Positions 19,037 to 28,579 of a stretch of DNA of 64,000 bases are shown here, in pieces. Each line of letters opens with the position of its first letter. Within the stretch, counting starts at the first letter, position 1. The DNA comes from Psychrobacter sp. NG25 (GTDB lineage: Bacteria; Pseudomonadota; Gammaproteobacteria; Pseudomonadales; Moraxellaceae), in assembly GCF_015234355.1 (NCBI RefSeq), contig NZ_JADGMV010000008.1, positions 1-64,000 on the forward strand, in the 5' to 3' direction. A program made the position numbers and the translations under genes. The notes under the pieces were generated by a model. That model did not search any database, was not told the origin of the DNA, and was given only the letters and a program-made list of their open reading frames with translations.

Positions 19037-21781
19037 TTAATAAAGCGGGCAGTCTTTCTGCACACTAAGACTGGCAATCAATGCTAATTTTAAGGCTTCT
19101 AGTCTGTCAGCAGATAGTGGCTCATCGTTCTGATCACTGATATAAAACATATCTTCTGCACGCTCACCCAAGGTGGTAATGCGAGCCGCATGAACCTCAA
19201 TCTTCTCTTGCAAGAATACTTGTCCAACTCGTGCGAGTAAACCTGGCTGATCGAGTGTCTCTAAGCTCATCACGTGCTGATCTGAGGCCTCATTAAACTC
19301 AAACTTAATAACCGTAGTCACCTCAAAGTTTCTAAGCTGACGCGGAATGCGCTTGTTTGTAATCTTTAGCACTGTTGGATCTTTAAAGGCACTGATTAAC
19401 CGCTGCTTAAGCTCTTGCTGACTCTCTTCATCGATTAATAAAGTGCCAGTAGGATCGAGCAGCACATAAGAATCCAAAGCAAAATCACGCGTGGCAGTAA
19501 TAATACGTGCATCTAAAACATCTAGATTCATTTGATCGAACACTGCCATAGTGACGGCAAATAGATTCATCTGATCTTGGGTATAAACAAAGACTTGCAC
19601 GGCATCCAGTGCCAGCTCTCTATGCTCACGCAGTACGACCAATGGCGGACTATCAGCGTTGGAGGCAAGACCAATCGGTGGATGATTCAAGATAGCTTCG
19701 GTATGCCACAAAATATCCTCAGCGATTTCTCGTAAGAAGTACTCGTCGCCCAAGTCATCCCATAGTCTCAGTACTTCTTCGCGATTCATGTGCTGATTAT
19801 TCACATTGGCCAGCATATTTAAAGCTTGCGTGCGTGTCGCACTAATCATATCTTGGCGGTTGGTTGGAGCATCAATGTCAGCGCGCAAAATACGACGAGT
19901 TTGTGAGTACAGCTGTTTCATGAGTGTGGCGCGCCAGCTATTCCACAACTGTGGATTGGTGGCGTTCATATCTGCCACGGTGAGCACATATAGATGGTTG
20001 AGATGGGTGACATTACCAACGAGATCTGAGAATAACGTGACAACCTCAGGATCTGAGATATCTTTTTTCTGAGCGGTCATCGACATCAATAGATGATAAC
20101 GAGTCAGCCAGCCGACCAAGTTGGCATCCGCCAAACTCATGCCATGCGCTAAGCAAAACTCAATAGATTCGGTTTGACCAAGTTCACTATGATTGCCGCC
20201 GCGACCTTTAGCAATATCATGGAACATCGCTGCCAGTACTAATATCTCTTTGCGTTCGATACGCTGAAAGATAGAGCTGACCAGTGGAAAGTCTTCATAA
20301 AAACGCGAATCAGTAAAGCGGTGCAAAATCCGAATCAAAAACAACGTATGCGCATCAACCGTATAACGATGGAATAAATCGTATTGCATGAGCCCAGTCA
20401 CTTGGGCAAAAGCAGGGATATAATTCCCTAATACGCCATAGCGGTTCATGGTACGTAGACGGTGAAACAGATAATTCTGTTCTTTTAAATTTGCCAAAAA
20501 CAGTGCTTGGTGAGCAGGGTTATCACGATAGACCTGATCGATACCACGTGCTGCGATTTTTAGTGCGCGCAGGGTATGCGTACGGACGTTTTTGACATTG
20601 TGCTGACCCATCAATAAAAACATCTCGAGGATGGCTTCTGGATGCTGGGCAAATACCCGATGATGCGCCATAGAGATTTGATCGCCAACTTGGTTAAAGC
20701 GCGCATTGATCGGATGTTTTTTAGGGCGCTCATCATCTGATAGCTTTGGCTCTATAATCGTTTCGTAATAATGATTGGTGAGCATTTCAGACAGAGTCGA
20801 TATCTGCATGGCACAGCGATAATAGTCCCGCATAAAGCGTTCAACAGCGGCATTAGGTTCATCATCTGGCTGGGTGTCATAACCCATTAATTGAGCAATT
20901 TCACGCTGATAGTCAAACAGCAGCTTGTTTTCGTTACGACCCGTCAATACATGTAAATAATGACGTATTTGCCATAAATAACCTTCTGCAAAACTCAGTT
21001 CATCAAATTCTTTTTCAGTCAAAAAGTTCTGCTGTACCAAGTCATACAACTTGCCCACTCGGAAGTAACGCTTGGTCACCCAACCGATAATATGAATATC
21101 GCGTAAGCCACCAGGGGCAGTTTTGATGTTTGGTTCAAGATTGTATTCGGTAGCATTGTGCTGTAAATGGCGCGCCTTGGTCTCTTCAATTTTTACCTCA
21201 AAGAACCTACGAGGCGACCACTGTTCATTGACAATTTTAACGGGCATCTCTTGCAGTGCTTCATTGCCAATCAGTAACCGAGCTTCTAGCTGTGCGCTAG
21301 CAATCGTATGATCAAGCGCAGCTTCGAGCGCATCATTGACGGTGCGTACCGAGAGCGCAGGCTCCAGTCCTATATCCCATAACATTGCGACCAAGCGATC
21401 GATTTTACCGCTAGTCTCAGCGTTAATCTCATCAGGGGAGAGTAGTAGTATGTCGATATCTGAATAAAGTGACAGCTCACCTCGACCATAACCACCCGTG
21501 GCAAAGAATGCCAAGTCGGTTTTATCTAGCTCAAACCACTTAAACAAAGCAATCAGTAACTCATCTATCGCGCAGGCACGAACGGTCACTAACTGACGAA
21601 TATTAACACCACGCTCAAGTGCACGACTGATGTCTTCATTAATTTGAGTCAACCACTTAGGAATACCAAGTAGTGGTTTTTCGGCGTTATCGCTATCTGA
21701 TAGTGATGTGTTGGTCGCTATATCATGCGACAGCAACGGTAATGGCGTTAGGTCAATAGAGGTGATATCACAATTAAACAT
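19037..21781 (-). CDS. glnD: Bifunctional uridylyltransferase/uridylyl-removing enzyme GlnD
   Basis: Senses glutamine and adds or removes UMP on PII proteins (GlnB/GlnK), setting nitrogen status. The 914-residue protein has all domains: N-terminal nucleotidyltransferase with FFATGGYGRGELSLYSDIDI (GG at 96-97, D108 and D110 as metal ligands), an HD hydrolase domain with MFHDIAKGRGGNHSELG (about residue 520), and two C-terminal ACT domains (VFVYTQDQMNLFAVTMAVFD and LETLDQPGLLARVGQVF) that bind glutamine. Downstream of map on the same strand, with a 309-base gap that contains a terminator and a repeat, so separately transcribed. Confidence 0.97.
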   Translation of the reverse strand: MFNCDITSIDLTPLPLLSHDIATNTSLSDSDNAEKPLLGIPKWLTQINEDISRALERGVNIRQLVTVRACAIDELLIALFKWFELDKTDLAFFATGGYGRGELSLYSDIDILLLSPDEINAETSGKIDRLVAMLWDIGLEPALSVRTVNDALEAALDHTIASAQLEARLLIGNEALQEMPVKIVNEQWSPRRFFEVKIEETKARHLQHNATEYNLEPNIKTAPGGLRDIHIIGWVTKRYFRVGKLYDLVQQNFLTEKEFDELSFAEGYLWQIRHYLHVLTGRNENKLLFDYQREIAQLMGYDTQPDDEPNAAVERFMRDYYRCAMQISTLSEMLTNHYYETIIEPKLSDDERPKKHPINARFNQVGDQISMAHHRVFAQHPEAILEMFLLMGQHNVKNVRTHTLRALKIAARGIDQVYRDNPAHQALFLANLKEQNYLFHRLRTMNRYGVLGNYIPAFAQVTGLMQYDLFHRYTVDAHTLFLIRILHRFTDSRFYEDFPLVSSIFQRIERKEILVLAAMFHDIAKGRGGNHSELGQTESIEFCLAHGMSLADANLVGWLTRYHLLMSMTAQKKDISDPEVVTLFSDLVGNVTHLNHLYVLTVADMNATNPQLWNSWRATLMKQLYSQTRRILRADIDAPTNRQDMISATRTQALNMLANVNNQHMNREEVLRLWDDLGDEYFLREIAEDILWHTEAILNHPPIGLASNADSPPLVVLREHRELALDAVQVFVYTQDQMNLFAVTMAVFDQMNLDVLDARIITATRDFALDSYVLLDPTGTLLIDEESQQELKQRLISAFKDPTVLKITNKRIPRQLRNFEVTTVIKFEFNEASDQHVMSLETLDQPGLLARVGQVFLQEKIEVHAARITTLGERAEDMFYISDQNDEPLSADRLEALKLALIASLSVQKDCPLY

Positions 21782-21846
21782 GAGTGTTATCCAATTAAGA
21801 GTTTAAAGATAGCTCGTTAAGCTTAAAGCCTATGACAACTAGGGTG

Positions 21847-21951
21847 CTATAGTCAATCTTATATAATTTGATACGGTGTCAGTCTCGCTTAGTTTACTAG
21901 CTGTAGTACTTTCACTCGGCTTCCTTTCAAATTATATTGAACCGACTATAT
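21847..21951. repeat. TATAGT...GACTATA palindromic repeat, copy 2
   Basis: Starts CTATAGTCAATCTTATAT and ends ATATTGAACCGACTATAT. Read on the minus strand it carries the blocks GGAAGCCGAGTGAAAGTACTAC and GCGAGACTGACACCGTATC in the same order as other copies. It fills most of the map-glnD intergenic region. Confidence 0.8.
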
Positions 21952-22055
21952 GTAGCGTACTACAAAAATCAGGATGTACTAAAACTGTATGGGTATGAAA
22001 AGTATAAAGATAAAAGATCAATAAGCATAATACTCAATTCACCTTGATTATAGTC

Positions 22056-22086
22056 CAAAAAAAAGACCGCCTAGGCGATCTTTTAT
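22056..22086 (-). terminator. Intrinsic terminator after map
   Basis: On the minus strand AAAAGATCGCC / GGCGGTCTTTT pairs almost perfectly over a two-base loop core and runs into eight T. It starts a few bases after the map stop codon. Confidence 0.85.
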
Positions 22087-22090
22087 TATA

Positions 22091-22885
22091 TTACTGAGTC
22101 AAAAAGCTTAAATCTTCTTCAGGGCGGGCGGTAAACACCTCACAACCATTGTCTGTCACGACCATCGTATGCTCCCATTGGGCAGACAGTTTACGGTCTT
22201 TGGTAATCGCCGTCCATTCATCTGGCAAGATTTTGGTCTGCCACTTGCCTTCATTAATCATTGGCTCAATAGTGAACGTCATGCCAGTTTTTAGCTCAAA
22301 GCCTGTGCCTTTTTTGCCATAATGCATGACTTGTGGCTCATGATGGAATTCGTTACTGATACCATGCCCACAGAACTCACGTACGATACTGAAACGCTCC
22401 GGCTCGACCACTTCTTGAATCGCAGCACCTACATCACCGAGACGTGCGCCATTTTTGACAACACTCATACCTGCATAGAGTGCATCTTGTGCCACTTTAC
22501 AGATACGCTTGGCCATAATAGAGCCGTTGCCGACAATCCACATTTTTGACGTATCGCCGTAATAGCCATCTTTGATGACTGTCACATCAATGTTGATAAT
22601 GTCGCCATCTTTTAGCAGTTTGTTTTCGCTTGGGATACCGTGACAAACCACGTGATTGACCGAGGTGCAGATTGATTTAGGGAAGCCATTATAGTTGAGT
22701 GGTGCAGGGATAGCGTCTTGTACATTAACGATATAATCATGAGCAAGACGGTTCAATGCTTCGGTGCTGACACCCACTTTAACGTGTTCGTCTAACATAA
22801 CCAGCAAATCACTGGCCAGTTTACCGGCGACACGCATTTTTTCTATGGCTTCTGGAGATTGGATCAAGGATTTTTTAGTCATCAT
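22091..22885 (-). CDS. map: Type I methionine aminopeptidase
   Basis: Removes the initiator Met from nascent proteins. The pita-bread metallopeptidase ligands are all present: two Asp in INIDVTVIKDGYYGDTS, His in REFCGHGIS, Glu in FTIEPMIN and Glu in WEHTMVVTDNG. 264 residues, normal for the family. There are two ATG codons in tandem at the start; either may be used. map usually lies next to rpsB-tsf; here an unrelated lipoprotein gene lies divergently across a 450-base gap. Confidence 0.97.
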   Translation of the reverse strand: MMTKKSLIQSPEAIEKMRVAGKLASDLLVMLDEHVKVGVSTEALNRLAHDYIVNVQDAIPAPLNYNGFPKSICTSVNHVVCHGIPSENKLLKDGDIINIDVTVIKDGYYGDTSKMWIVGNGSIMAKRICKVAQDALYAGMSVVKNGARLGDVGAAIQEVVEPERFSIVREFCGHGISNEFHHEPQVMHYGKKGTGFELKTGMTFTIEPMINEGKWQTKILPDEWTAITKDRKLSAQWEHTMVVTDNGCEVFTARPEEDLSFLTQ

Positions 22886-23094
22886 AATCGTACTTATAGT
22901 TATGGAATTAATGTGGTGGATTATAGCATAAATGCAGGCGCGACTGTTTTGAGAGAGTGGCGAGCAAGTCTGGCGCTATATTATCCGTACACTGGTATTA
23001 ATAGTCCTGTTCTCAAAAATTTCAAGATTTTTGTACTGATGAGTATCGTGTTCGGATTAGCTAACAGTTACCTACATATCAGGCGCTATCAGCA

Positions 23095-23176
23095 TGGTTT
23101 ACAAGCGAGTGTAGGTGTATATCAAATACTTCAAACGAGGTTGACGCAATAATATTTCTATAGTGGAATGACTATA
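23095..23176. repeat. Decayed TATAGT...GACTATA repeat, copy 3
   Basis: GCGAGTGTAGGTGTATATCAAATACTTC...GACTATA closely matches the minus-strand reading of copy 4 (25928-26036), but the left terminal arm is missing or mutated. The rest of the 22886-23339 gap, between divergent map and the META lipoprotein gene, shows no supported gene. Confidence 0.65.
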
Positions 23177-23339
23177 CTGAAGCTATGATGACAATCAGGT
23201 ATTAATTATGCACAATAGAATGCGCTATGCAGATTGACAAGTTTGATAATTATTAATAATAAAACTCATTGATGTAAAACACGAGATGTCACGTTTACTC
23301 GTACTTAAAGTTTTGAATCGAATCGATATAGGAGTTTAT

Positions 23340-23825
23340 ATGAAGAACACAACTAAAATAATGATGGCTGCAACACTTGCTATAGGTACGCTTGCTGCTG
23401 GTTGTCAAACCACAAATATTGCGGCACCTGTCACTCAACCAGTAACTTCCGCTGCTCTACAGGCATATAACTGGCAGTTGGTCGATGCTAAGCTCACCAA
23501 CGGTGATAAAATTAACAAACTGTTCTTTGATCCTGCCAAACCGTTAACGCTAAATTTTATGAATAACAACGGCAGCGATTACGTAGCATTTATGAACACC
23601 TGCAATAATATGAGTGCGGGCTATAGCGTTGTTAATGGCGATGTACAAATCAAAAACGGCATCAGTACTATGATGGCGTGTCCTGAGCCACAAGCCAGCT
23701 TTGACACAGCGGCTTTGGCAACCGTACAAGGTAAGTATAGCCTCAATAAAAATGCCAACAATGTCCCTATTTTGACCATTAAGAGTGACAGTCAAATCGC
23801 ACATTTCAAAGCCATTGCTAAGTAA
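23340..23825 (+). CDS. META-domain (HslJ-like) lipoprotein
   Basis: A 161-residue envelope protein. Lipoprotein signal peptide with lipobox LAAGC at residues 17-21, then a META domain (about 40-160) with WQLVDAK near its start, F...NTCNNMSAGYSV in the middle and MMACPEP, the 'M-A-C' turn found in HslJ/META proteins. HslJ is linked to novobiocin resistance and heat shock in E. coli, but this homologue's role is not known. Start chosen at 23340 because TAGGAG lies seven bases upstream and a clean signal peptide follows; the longer frame has no such site. Confidence 0.85.
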   Translation: MKNTTKIMMAATLAIGTLAAGCQTTNIAAPVTQPVTSAALQAYNWQLVDAKLTNGDKINKLFFDPAKPLTLNFMNNNGSDYVAFMNTCNNMSAGYSVVNGDVQIKNGISTMMACPEPQASFDTAALATVQGKYSLNKNANNVPILTIKSDSQIAHFKAIAK

Positions 23826-23919
23826 AGCTGTTTATAACTAATCCAATCTTTAAGCGATTGAGCCCCTCTGCAAGCTGTGTTGCAATGTAAGATTTCAAAG
23901 CAAAGTAGTACTTTGATCA

Positions 23920-23950
23920 AGCCTCACTTTATAGTGGGGCTTTTTTTGTT
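23920..23950 (+). terminator. Intrinsic terminator after META lipoprotein gene
   Basis: AAGCCTCACT / AGTGGGGCTT stem with TTAT loop followed by seven T. Confidence 0.88.
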
Positions 23951-24082
23951 CAAAACTAAAGTCCAATTTACGTTACACTAGTGTAACAGGTTGTATTTGA
24001 CCAACACTGCATCTGAGCCACGCTGCGTCTAACCAACATTTTGCGACGTATCCTTCATAGCGTACCTATTGGACTTTACCTT

Positions 24083-25075
24083 ATGCTAAAAACCTATTTG
24101 TTAAAACCAACGATCAGTGTACGTATGATAAGCAGCACGGTCGCTATAGTAGCTTTCAGCGCTTTAGCTGGCTGTCAGACGCTGCCTAGCAAACCAGCCA
24201 ATACGTCTGTCGAGAATAATCCACTAACTGCGCGTATGCCTGTGATGGATCGTCAAGGGCACATAGCCTATGTGGATGAGCAGGGTGCAGGTGCCGCAAA
24301 AATATCGACACTGTATAGCATCCGTCCTGATGGTAGCGATCGTCAGTTAATTGATCAGATAAATGGCTATATTTATGCGCCTGCATGGTCTGCGGATGGT
24401 CAATGGCTTGCCTATAGTAAACAAGCACCACGTCAGAACCCAAAAATTTATATCTATGACCGAAAAAATAAAACCCAAAGTCTCATTGTGAATGCTGAAG
24501 GCAGTAATATGTCAGCGTCATTCTCACCTGATGGTCAAAAACTCCTCTATAGTTCAACTGTCGGCGGTAATGCAGATATTTATGAAATGCGTCTAAACGA
24601 TGGTAATACCAAACAGTTGACTACACTATCAAGCACTGAGGTACAGCCAAGCTATGCGTCTGATGGCAAAAGCTTTGTCTATACCAGTGATAAAGTTCGT
24701 GCTGGACGCCCAAGTATCTATCGCTATGACTTTGCCACTGGCAATGCGATGCCTATGTCGACTAGTGGCTATGTCGCGAGTCCTCAGCTCAGTGCAGACG
24801 GTCAGCAGTTAGCGTATCTCAACGGTCGCAAGGCTGCGGTTATGACATTGGCTACCCGTCAAACCATCGATCTCGCAGAGACAGGACTCGATGAGCCTGC
24901 ACGGTTATCACCGTCTGGACAGTATGCAGTTTATCCAATGCGCAGCTCGCAAGTGAGTAGCCAAGGCACTAGAAATATAGGCAGCCTCGTCATCCACTCG
25001 TTATCTGGCAACACAAGCTACAGTATTAATAGTGACGCTGGCGGGATGGTGCGTTCACCGATTTGGGGACGCTAA
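24083..25075 (+). CDS. TolB-like beta-propeller lipoprotein
   Basis: A secreted beta-propeller of the PD40/WD40-like type, anchored by a lipobox SALAGCQT at about residues 26-33. Repeated blades carry the signature pattern PAWSADGQWLAYS, ASFSPDGQKLLYSS, PSYASDGKSFVYTS and PQLSADGQQLAYL, spaced by about 40-45 residues. TolB itself is part of the Tol-Pal system, but there are no tol genes here and the N-terminal TolB domain is missing, so this is a stand-alone propeller of unknown partner. The start is uncertain: ATG at 24083 gives a 14-residue basic n-region, ATG at 24125 a minimal signal peptide, and a TTG at 24041 is least likely. Confidence 0.78.
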   Translation: MLKTYLLKPTISVRMISSTVAIVAFSALAGCQTLPSKPANTSVENNPLTARMPVMDRQGHIAYVDEQGAGAAKISTLYSIRPDGSDRQLIDQINGYIYAPAWSADGQWLAYSKQAPRQNPKIYIYDRKNKTQSLIVNAEGSNMSASFSPDGQKLLYSSTVGGNADIYEMRLNDGNTKQLTTLSSTEVQPSYASDGKSFVYTSDKVRAGRPSIYRYDFATGNAMPMSTSGYVASPQLSADGQQLAYLNGRKAAVMTLATRQTIDLAETGLDEPARLSPSGQYAVYPMRSSQVSSQGTRNIGSLVIHSLSGNTSYSINSDAGGMVRSPIWGR

Positions 25076-25273
25076 TGGCGAAATCTATGTATTATAGGGT
25101 GAGATGTCTATATAATTAATAAAGAAACATAAGTTGATTCTATGACTTAAGTTTTCATGAACATCACATAAATTTTATAACGGCTCACCCAGATTCTACG
25201 TATCAAAATACTGTATATAAACATGCTGTATATAGAAATACTGGATTAGGTGAGCAAAAGGAGAAAGTACGTA

Positions 25274-25924
25274 ATGCAAGAGTCGTTTTTGATATTCATT
25301 ACCAAAATCAGCTTGTACCCGACGATAGTCTTTACAGGATTGGTGATGTTTGTGACCTTGTATTGGATGGTTTCTCTACTTGGTATGGCAGATATGGATA
25401 CGGTAGATATTGGCGATGCAAGTGGCGAGGGTAGTAATTTGACCTCATCAGGTTTTGTGTCGGGTCTGCTGCTCAAATTCGGTCTGTATGGCGTGCCGCT
25501 TATCGTTATCCTTAGCCTAATCAGCTTAATTGGTTGGCTATTAAGTTACTTCTATACCAGTTTTTTACATCAAAATTTTGACTCGGGCATCTTATATTAC
25601 CTATTCGGTACTGGTGCGCTAATCTTTGTATTGGTCATCTCCATGTGGCTGACAGGTATCATCATCGCTCCCATCCGCAACAAAATAGCCAAAATACCTA
25701 GACGCAATGCTGCTAGCAATATCGGCAAAATCGCGGTTGTACGTACCCTTAGTGTCACGGACAAACATGGCGAAGTGGAATTGAATGATGGTGGTGCAGG
25801 ATTGATACTCAAAATTCGCTCAGACATCAATGATGGCTCGCTGAAACAAGGCGATCGAGTGATGTTGGTGGAGTATTTAGAGGCAGCCAATACCTATCGC
25901 GTAACCCCTGTAAAAGATAAATAA
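25274..25924 (+). CDS. yqiJ: YqiJ-like OB-fold membrane protein
   Basis: A 216-residue protein with three hydrophobic segments (about residues 17-38, 62-88 and 105-128) and a cytosolic OB-fold-like C-terminal domain (about 145-216) with IAVVRTLSVTDKHGEVEL and LKQGDRVMLVEYLEAANTYRV. This matches the YqiJ/DUF1449 family, encoded immediately upstream of the flotillin YqiK in E. coli. The start is set by AAAGGAGA nine bases upstream. The flotillin gene follows after 472 bases that contain two palindromic repeats, so the pair is probably functional rather than tightly co-transcribed. Confidence 0.85.
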   Translation: MQESFLIFITKISLYPTIVFTGLVMFVTLYWMVSLLGMADMDTVDIGDASGEGSNLTSSGFVSGLLLKFGLYGVPLIVILSLISLIGWLLSYFYTSFLHQNFDSGILYYLFGTGALIFVLVISMWLTGIIIAPIRNKIAKIPRRNAASNIGKIAVVRTLSVTDKHGEVELNDGGAGLILKIRSDINDGSLKQGDRVMLVEYLEAANTYRVTPVKDK

Positions 25925-25927
25925 CCA

Positions 25928-26036
25928 CTATAGTCACTCCACTATAAAAGTGTTACTGCGTTAACCTCGCTTGAAGTATTTGATATACATCTACACTCGG
26001 TTGCCTTGTACTACTTTTAAATTGAATCGACTATAT
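25928..26036. repeat. TATAGT...GACTATA palindromic repeat, copy 4
   Basis: Starts CTATAGTCACTCCACTATAA and ends AAATTGAATCGACTATAT, minus-strand orientation relative to the core block GGCAACCGAGTGTAG. One of the best-preserved copies. Starts four bases after the yqiJ stop codon. Confidence 0.83.
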
Positions 26037-26223
26037 AAATAATTTAGCCACTAGTAAGTAATTTAGTCACGATGATTCGCCATCGTTATTTTTAGCACAT
26101 CATTATCGCTATTAGCACAGAATAAATTCACAGAATGAATAGCGATTTAGTCAGAGGTTTTAGAAGAGTCTCTGGTTTAGGCATAATATTTTTAGCAATG
26201 ATTTAAAAGGTTTTAAATTTGGT

Positions 26224-26371
26224 GATAGTCGGTTCAGAATAATGCAGATATACGAATAGTGCGTGACAGGGCTATAAAGCGCACGTGCTATAAAAGGTGC
26301 TATAAAAGGTGCTATAAACAGTAAATTTAACAGGCCTGATAGCGTATCTGATTTATATAGAATTGATTATG
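26224..26371. repeat. Disrupted palindromic repeat, copy 5, with an internal 12-bp tandem repeat
   Basis: Left end GATAGTCGGTTCAGAATAAT and right end TATATAGAATTGATTATG match the ends of the repeat family, but the interior is expanded by three tandem copies of GTGCTATAAAAG at 26285-26319. The element ends 25 bases before the flotillin start codon and so is likely in its promoter or 5' leader. Confidence 0.68.
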
Positions 26372-26396
26372 GAATGTTTTAATTAAAGGAATGGAT

Positions 26397-28472
26397 ATGG
26401 ACACACTCATTATCGTCGGCGTGGTTGTAGTGCTGGCGTTTGTTTTTATGATGGTCGCACTACTGATGCTCAAGGCCTTTTACTTTAAGGTCGAGCAGGG
26501 CAAAGCACTTATTATTAACGGTGTGAGTAAAATTGCCGTACGTTTTGATGGTGGTTTTGTTTGGCCGGTCATTAACAAAAAAGAGTTGATGAGAATCTCG
26601 CTCATCACCTTAGAAGTAGACAGACGCGGTAAAGAAGGTTTGATTTGCGCAGACAACATGCGTGCTGATATCACCGTGGCATTTTATTTACGCGTCAATG
26701 AAACCGAAGAGGATGTGCTAAAAGTCGCCAAATCGGTTGGGGTAGAGCGTGCGTCAGATAAAGTCGCTGTCAACGAGCTGTTTAATGCTAAGTTCTCAGA
26801 AGCCTTAAAAACAGTTGGTAAGCAAATAGATTTCGTTAAATTGTTTGAAAACCGCAGCGAGTTTCGTGACAGTATCGTTCAAGAAATCGGTAACGATCTA
26901 AACGGCTATGTCTTAGAAGATGTCGCGATCGATTATCTAGAGCAAACACCAAAAGTGTCATTGGATTCAAGTAATATCCTAGATGCTGAAGGTATCAAAA
27001 AGATTACTCAACTAACGGCTTTTCAAAACGTTATTACCAATGAGCTTGAGCGTGACGAAGAGCTAGCGGTTAAGAAAAAGAACGTTGAAACCAGAGAGGC
27101 GATGCTAGAGCTTGAGCGTCAACAAGCCGATGCTGAAGCCAAGCAAAAGCGTGAAATATCGTCAGTGATTGCCCGTGAAACGGCTGAAACTCGTAAGATT
27201 GAAGAAGAAGAGCGTAAGAAGTCAGAAACAGCCGTCATCATGGTTGAGCAGGACTTAGCGATTCAGCGAGAGAATCAGCAACGTGAAATTGAAGTAGCAG
27301 GTCAAAATCGTCTGCGTGCAGTTGTCATCGAAGAAGAGAAGGTTACGCGTGCCCGTGACTTAGAAATAGTCTCTCGTGAGCGTGAAGTTGACTTGCAACG
27401 CATCGAGGCTGAACGTGCGATTGAACTTGAGAAAAAAGAAATCGCCAATGTTATCCGCGAGCGTATTGCGGTCGACAAAACAGTGGCGCAAGAAGAAGAG
27501 CGTATCAAAGAAGTTCGCGAAGTTAGTGAAGCGCAGCGCTCTAAGCAAACACGCGTGCTAGCTGCTGAAGCGGATGCTGAAGAAATCAAAGTACGTCAGG
27601 TGAAAAAAGCCGAAGCCGAAGAGCTATCTGCCAAGCATAAAGCCGTCGAAATCACCACATTGGCTGCCGCTAATCTTGAAGCCTCTGCCAAAGAGTCAGA
27701 AGCCAAAATCAGAATGGCTGAAGGTATTAAAGCCGAAGAGTCTGCACATGGCTTTGCTGAAGCTGCTATCCAAGAAGCCAAGTCGGTCTCTATGGAAAAA
27801 GAAGGCATTGCTAGAGCCAATATTATAAAAGCGACTGGACAAGCTGAAGCTCAGTCAGAGCGTGAAAAAGGTATGGCAGATGCTGAGGTGATCGCGGCTC
27901 GCGGTGAATCTAAGGCGAAAGCTGAGCGTGACATTGGTATGGTCGATGCAGAGATTATTGCTGCTCGTGGTCAATCTACTGCCAAGGCTGAACGTGAAAA
28001 AGGTATGGCAGATGCTGAAATTATCGCAGCACGCGGTGAGTCAAATGCCAAAGCAGAACGCGAAGTTGGATTGGCAAAAGCTGAAGTTACTCGCGCACAT
28101 TTCCAAGCCGAAGCAGATGGTCTGGTCGAGAAATTCAATGCGATGGGTAGCATGAGCAAGGAAGCACGCGAGCATGAAGAGTTCCGCATGAGCCTTGAAA
28201 CAGCATTGCAAGAAGCATTGGCATCGATTGATGCTGGTAAAGAGATTGCGAAAGAAAATGCTGAAGTATTGGCAGTTGCGTTACAGAAAGCCAAAATCGA
28301 TATTGTTGGCGGCGAAGCGCATTTCTTTGATAACTTCGCCAAGTCACTGTCTATCGGTAAAGCCATTGATGGCCTAGCGGGTAAGTCAGACACATTGAGC
28401 GGTATTATCAACGGTGTCATGGCCAGTCAAGCCATGAAATCAAACCAAAAAAATGATGATAAAGCGGTTTAA
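26397..28472 (+). CDS. yqiK: Flotillin-family SPFH/band-7 protein (YqiK-like)
   Basis: A 691-residue inner-membrane scaffold protein. One N-terminal helix (residues about 4-27), an SPFH/band-7 domain (about 35-220, FYFKVEQGKALIINGVSKI ... VAIDYLEQTP), then a very long Glu/Ala/Lys/Arg coiled coil (about 225-560) and a flotillin C-terminal part ending FFDNFAKSLSIGKAID. Residues 488-553 are three exact-length 22-residue repeats of the type AEREKGMADAEIIAARGES. AAAGGA is six bases before ATG 26397; the ATG at 26391 is too close to that site. YqiJ upstream is the expected partner. Flotillins organise membrane microdomains; a specific role here is not shown by sequence. Confidence 0.93.
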   Translation: MDTLIIVGVVVVLAFVFMMVALLMLKAFYFKVEQGKALIINGVSKIAVRFDGGFVWPVINKKELMRISLITLEVDRRGKEGLICADNMRADITVAFYLRVNETEEDVLKVAKSVGVERASDKVAVNELFNAKFSEALKTVGKQIDFVKLFENRSEFRDSIVQEIGNDLNGYVLEDVAIDYLEQTPKVSLDSSNILDAEGIKKITQLTAFQNVITNELERDEELAVKKKNVETREAMLELERQQADAEAKQKREISSVIARETAETRKIEEEERKKSETAVIMVEQDLAIQRENQQREIEVAGQNRLRAVVIEEEKVTRARDLEIVSREREVDLQRIEAERAIELEKKEIANVIRERIAVDKTVAQEEERIKEVREVSEAQRSKQTRVLAAEADAEEIKVRQVKKAEAEELSAKHKAVEITTLAAANLEASAKESEAKIRMAEGIKAEESAHGFAEAAIQEAKSVSMEKEGIARANIIKATGQAEAQSEREKGMADAEVIAARGESKAKAERDIGMVDAEIIAARGQSTAKAEREKGMADAEIIAARGESNAKAEREVGLAKAEVTRAHFQAEADGLVEKFNAMGSMSKEAREHEEFRMSLETALQEALASIDAGKEIAKENAEVLAVALQKAKIDIVGGEAHFFDNFAKSLSIGKAIDGLAGKSDTLSGIINGVMASQAMKSNQKNDDKAV

Positions 28473-28542
28473 TGCTATATCAGGTCAAATTGACTGATAT
28501 TTATATATCCAGCATTAGCAAGCAACATTAATATCAACAAAT

Positions 28543-28571
28543 TATCTGTCGCTTAGGCGGCAGATAGTTTT
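28543..28571 (+). terminator. Intrinsic terminator after the flotillin gene
   Basis: TATCTGTCGC / GCGGCAGATA, a ten-base stem with one G-U pair and a TTAG tetraloop, followed by GTTTT. About 70 bases after the flotillin stop. The T tract is short, so readthrough into the ATPase gene is likely to some degree. Confidence 0.72.
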
Positions 28572-28579
28572 AGTCAACT

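Noticed and set aside
22859..23152. 97-codon open frame on the plus strand upstream of map
   Set aside because: It overlaps the 5' end of map in antisense, has no ribosome binding site, and its end is made of a dispersed repeat. No family resemblance.
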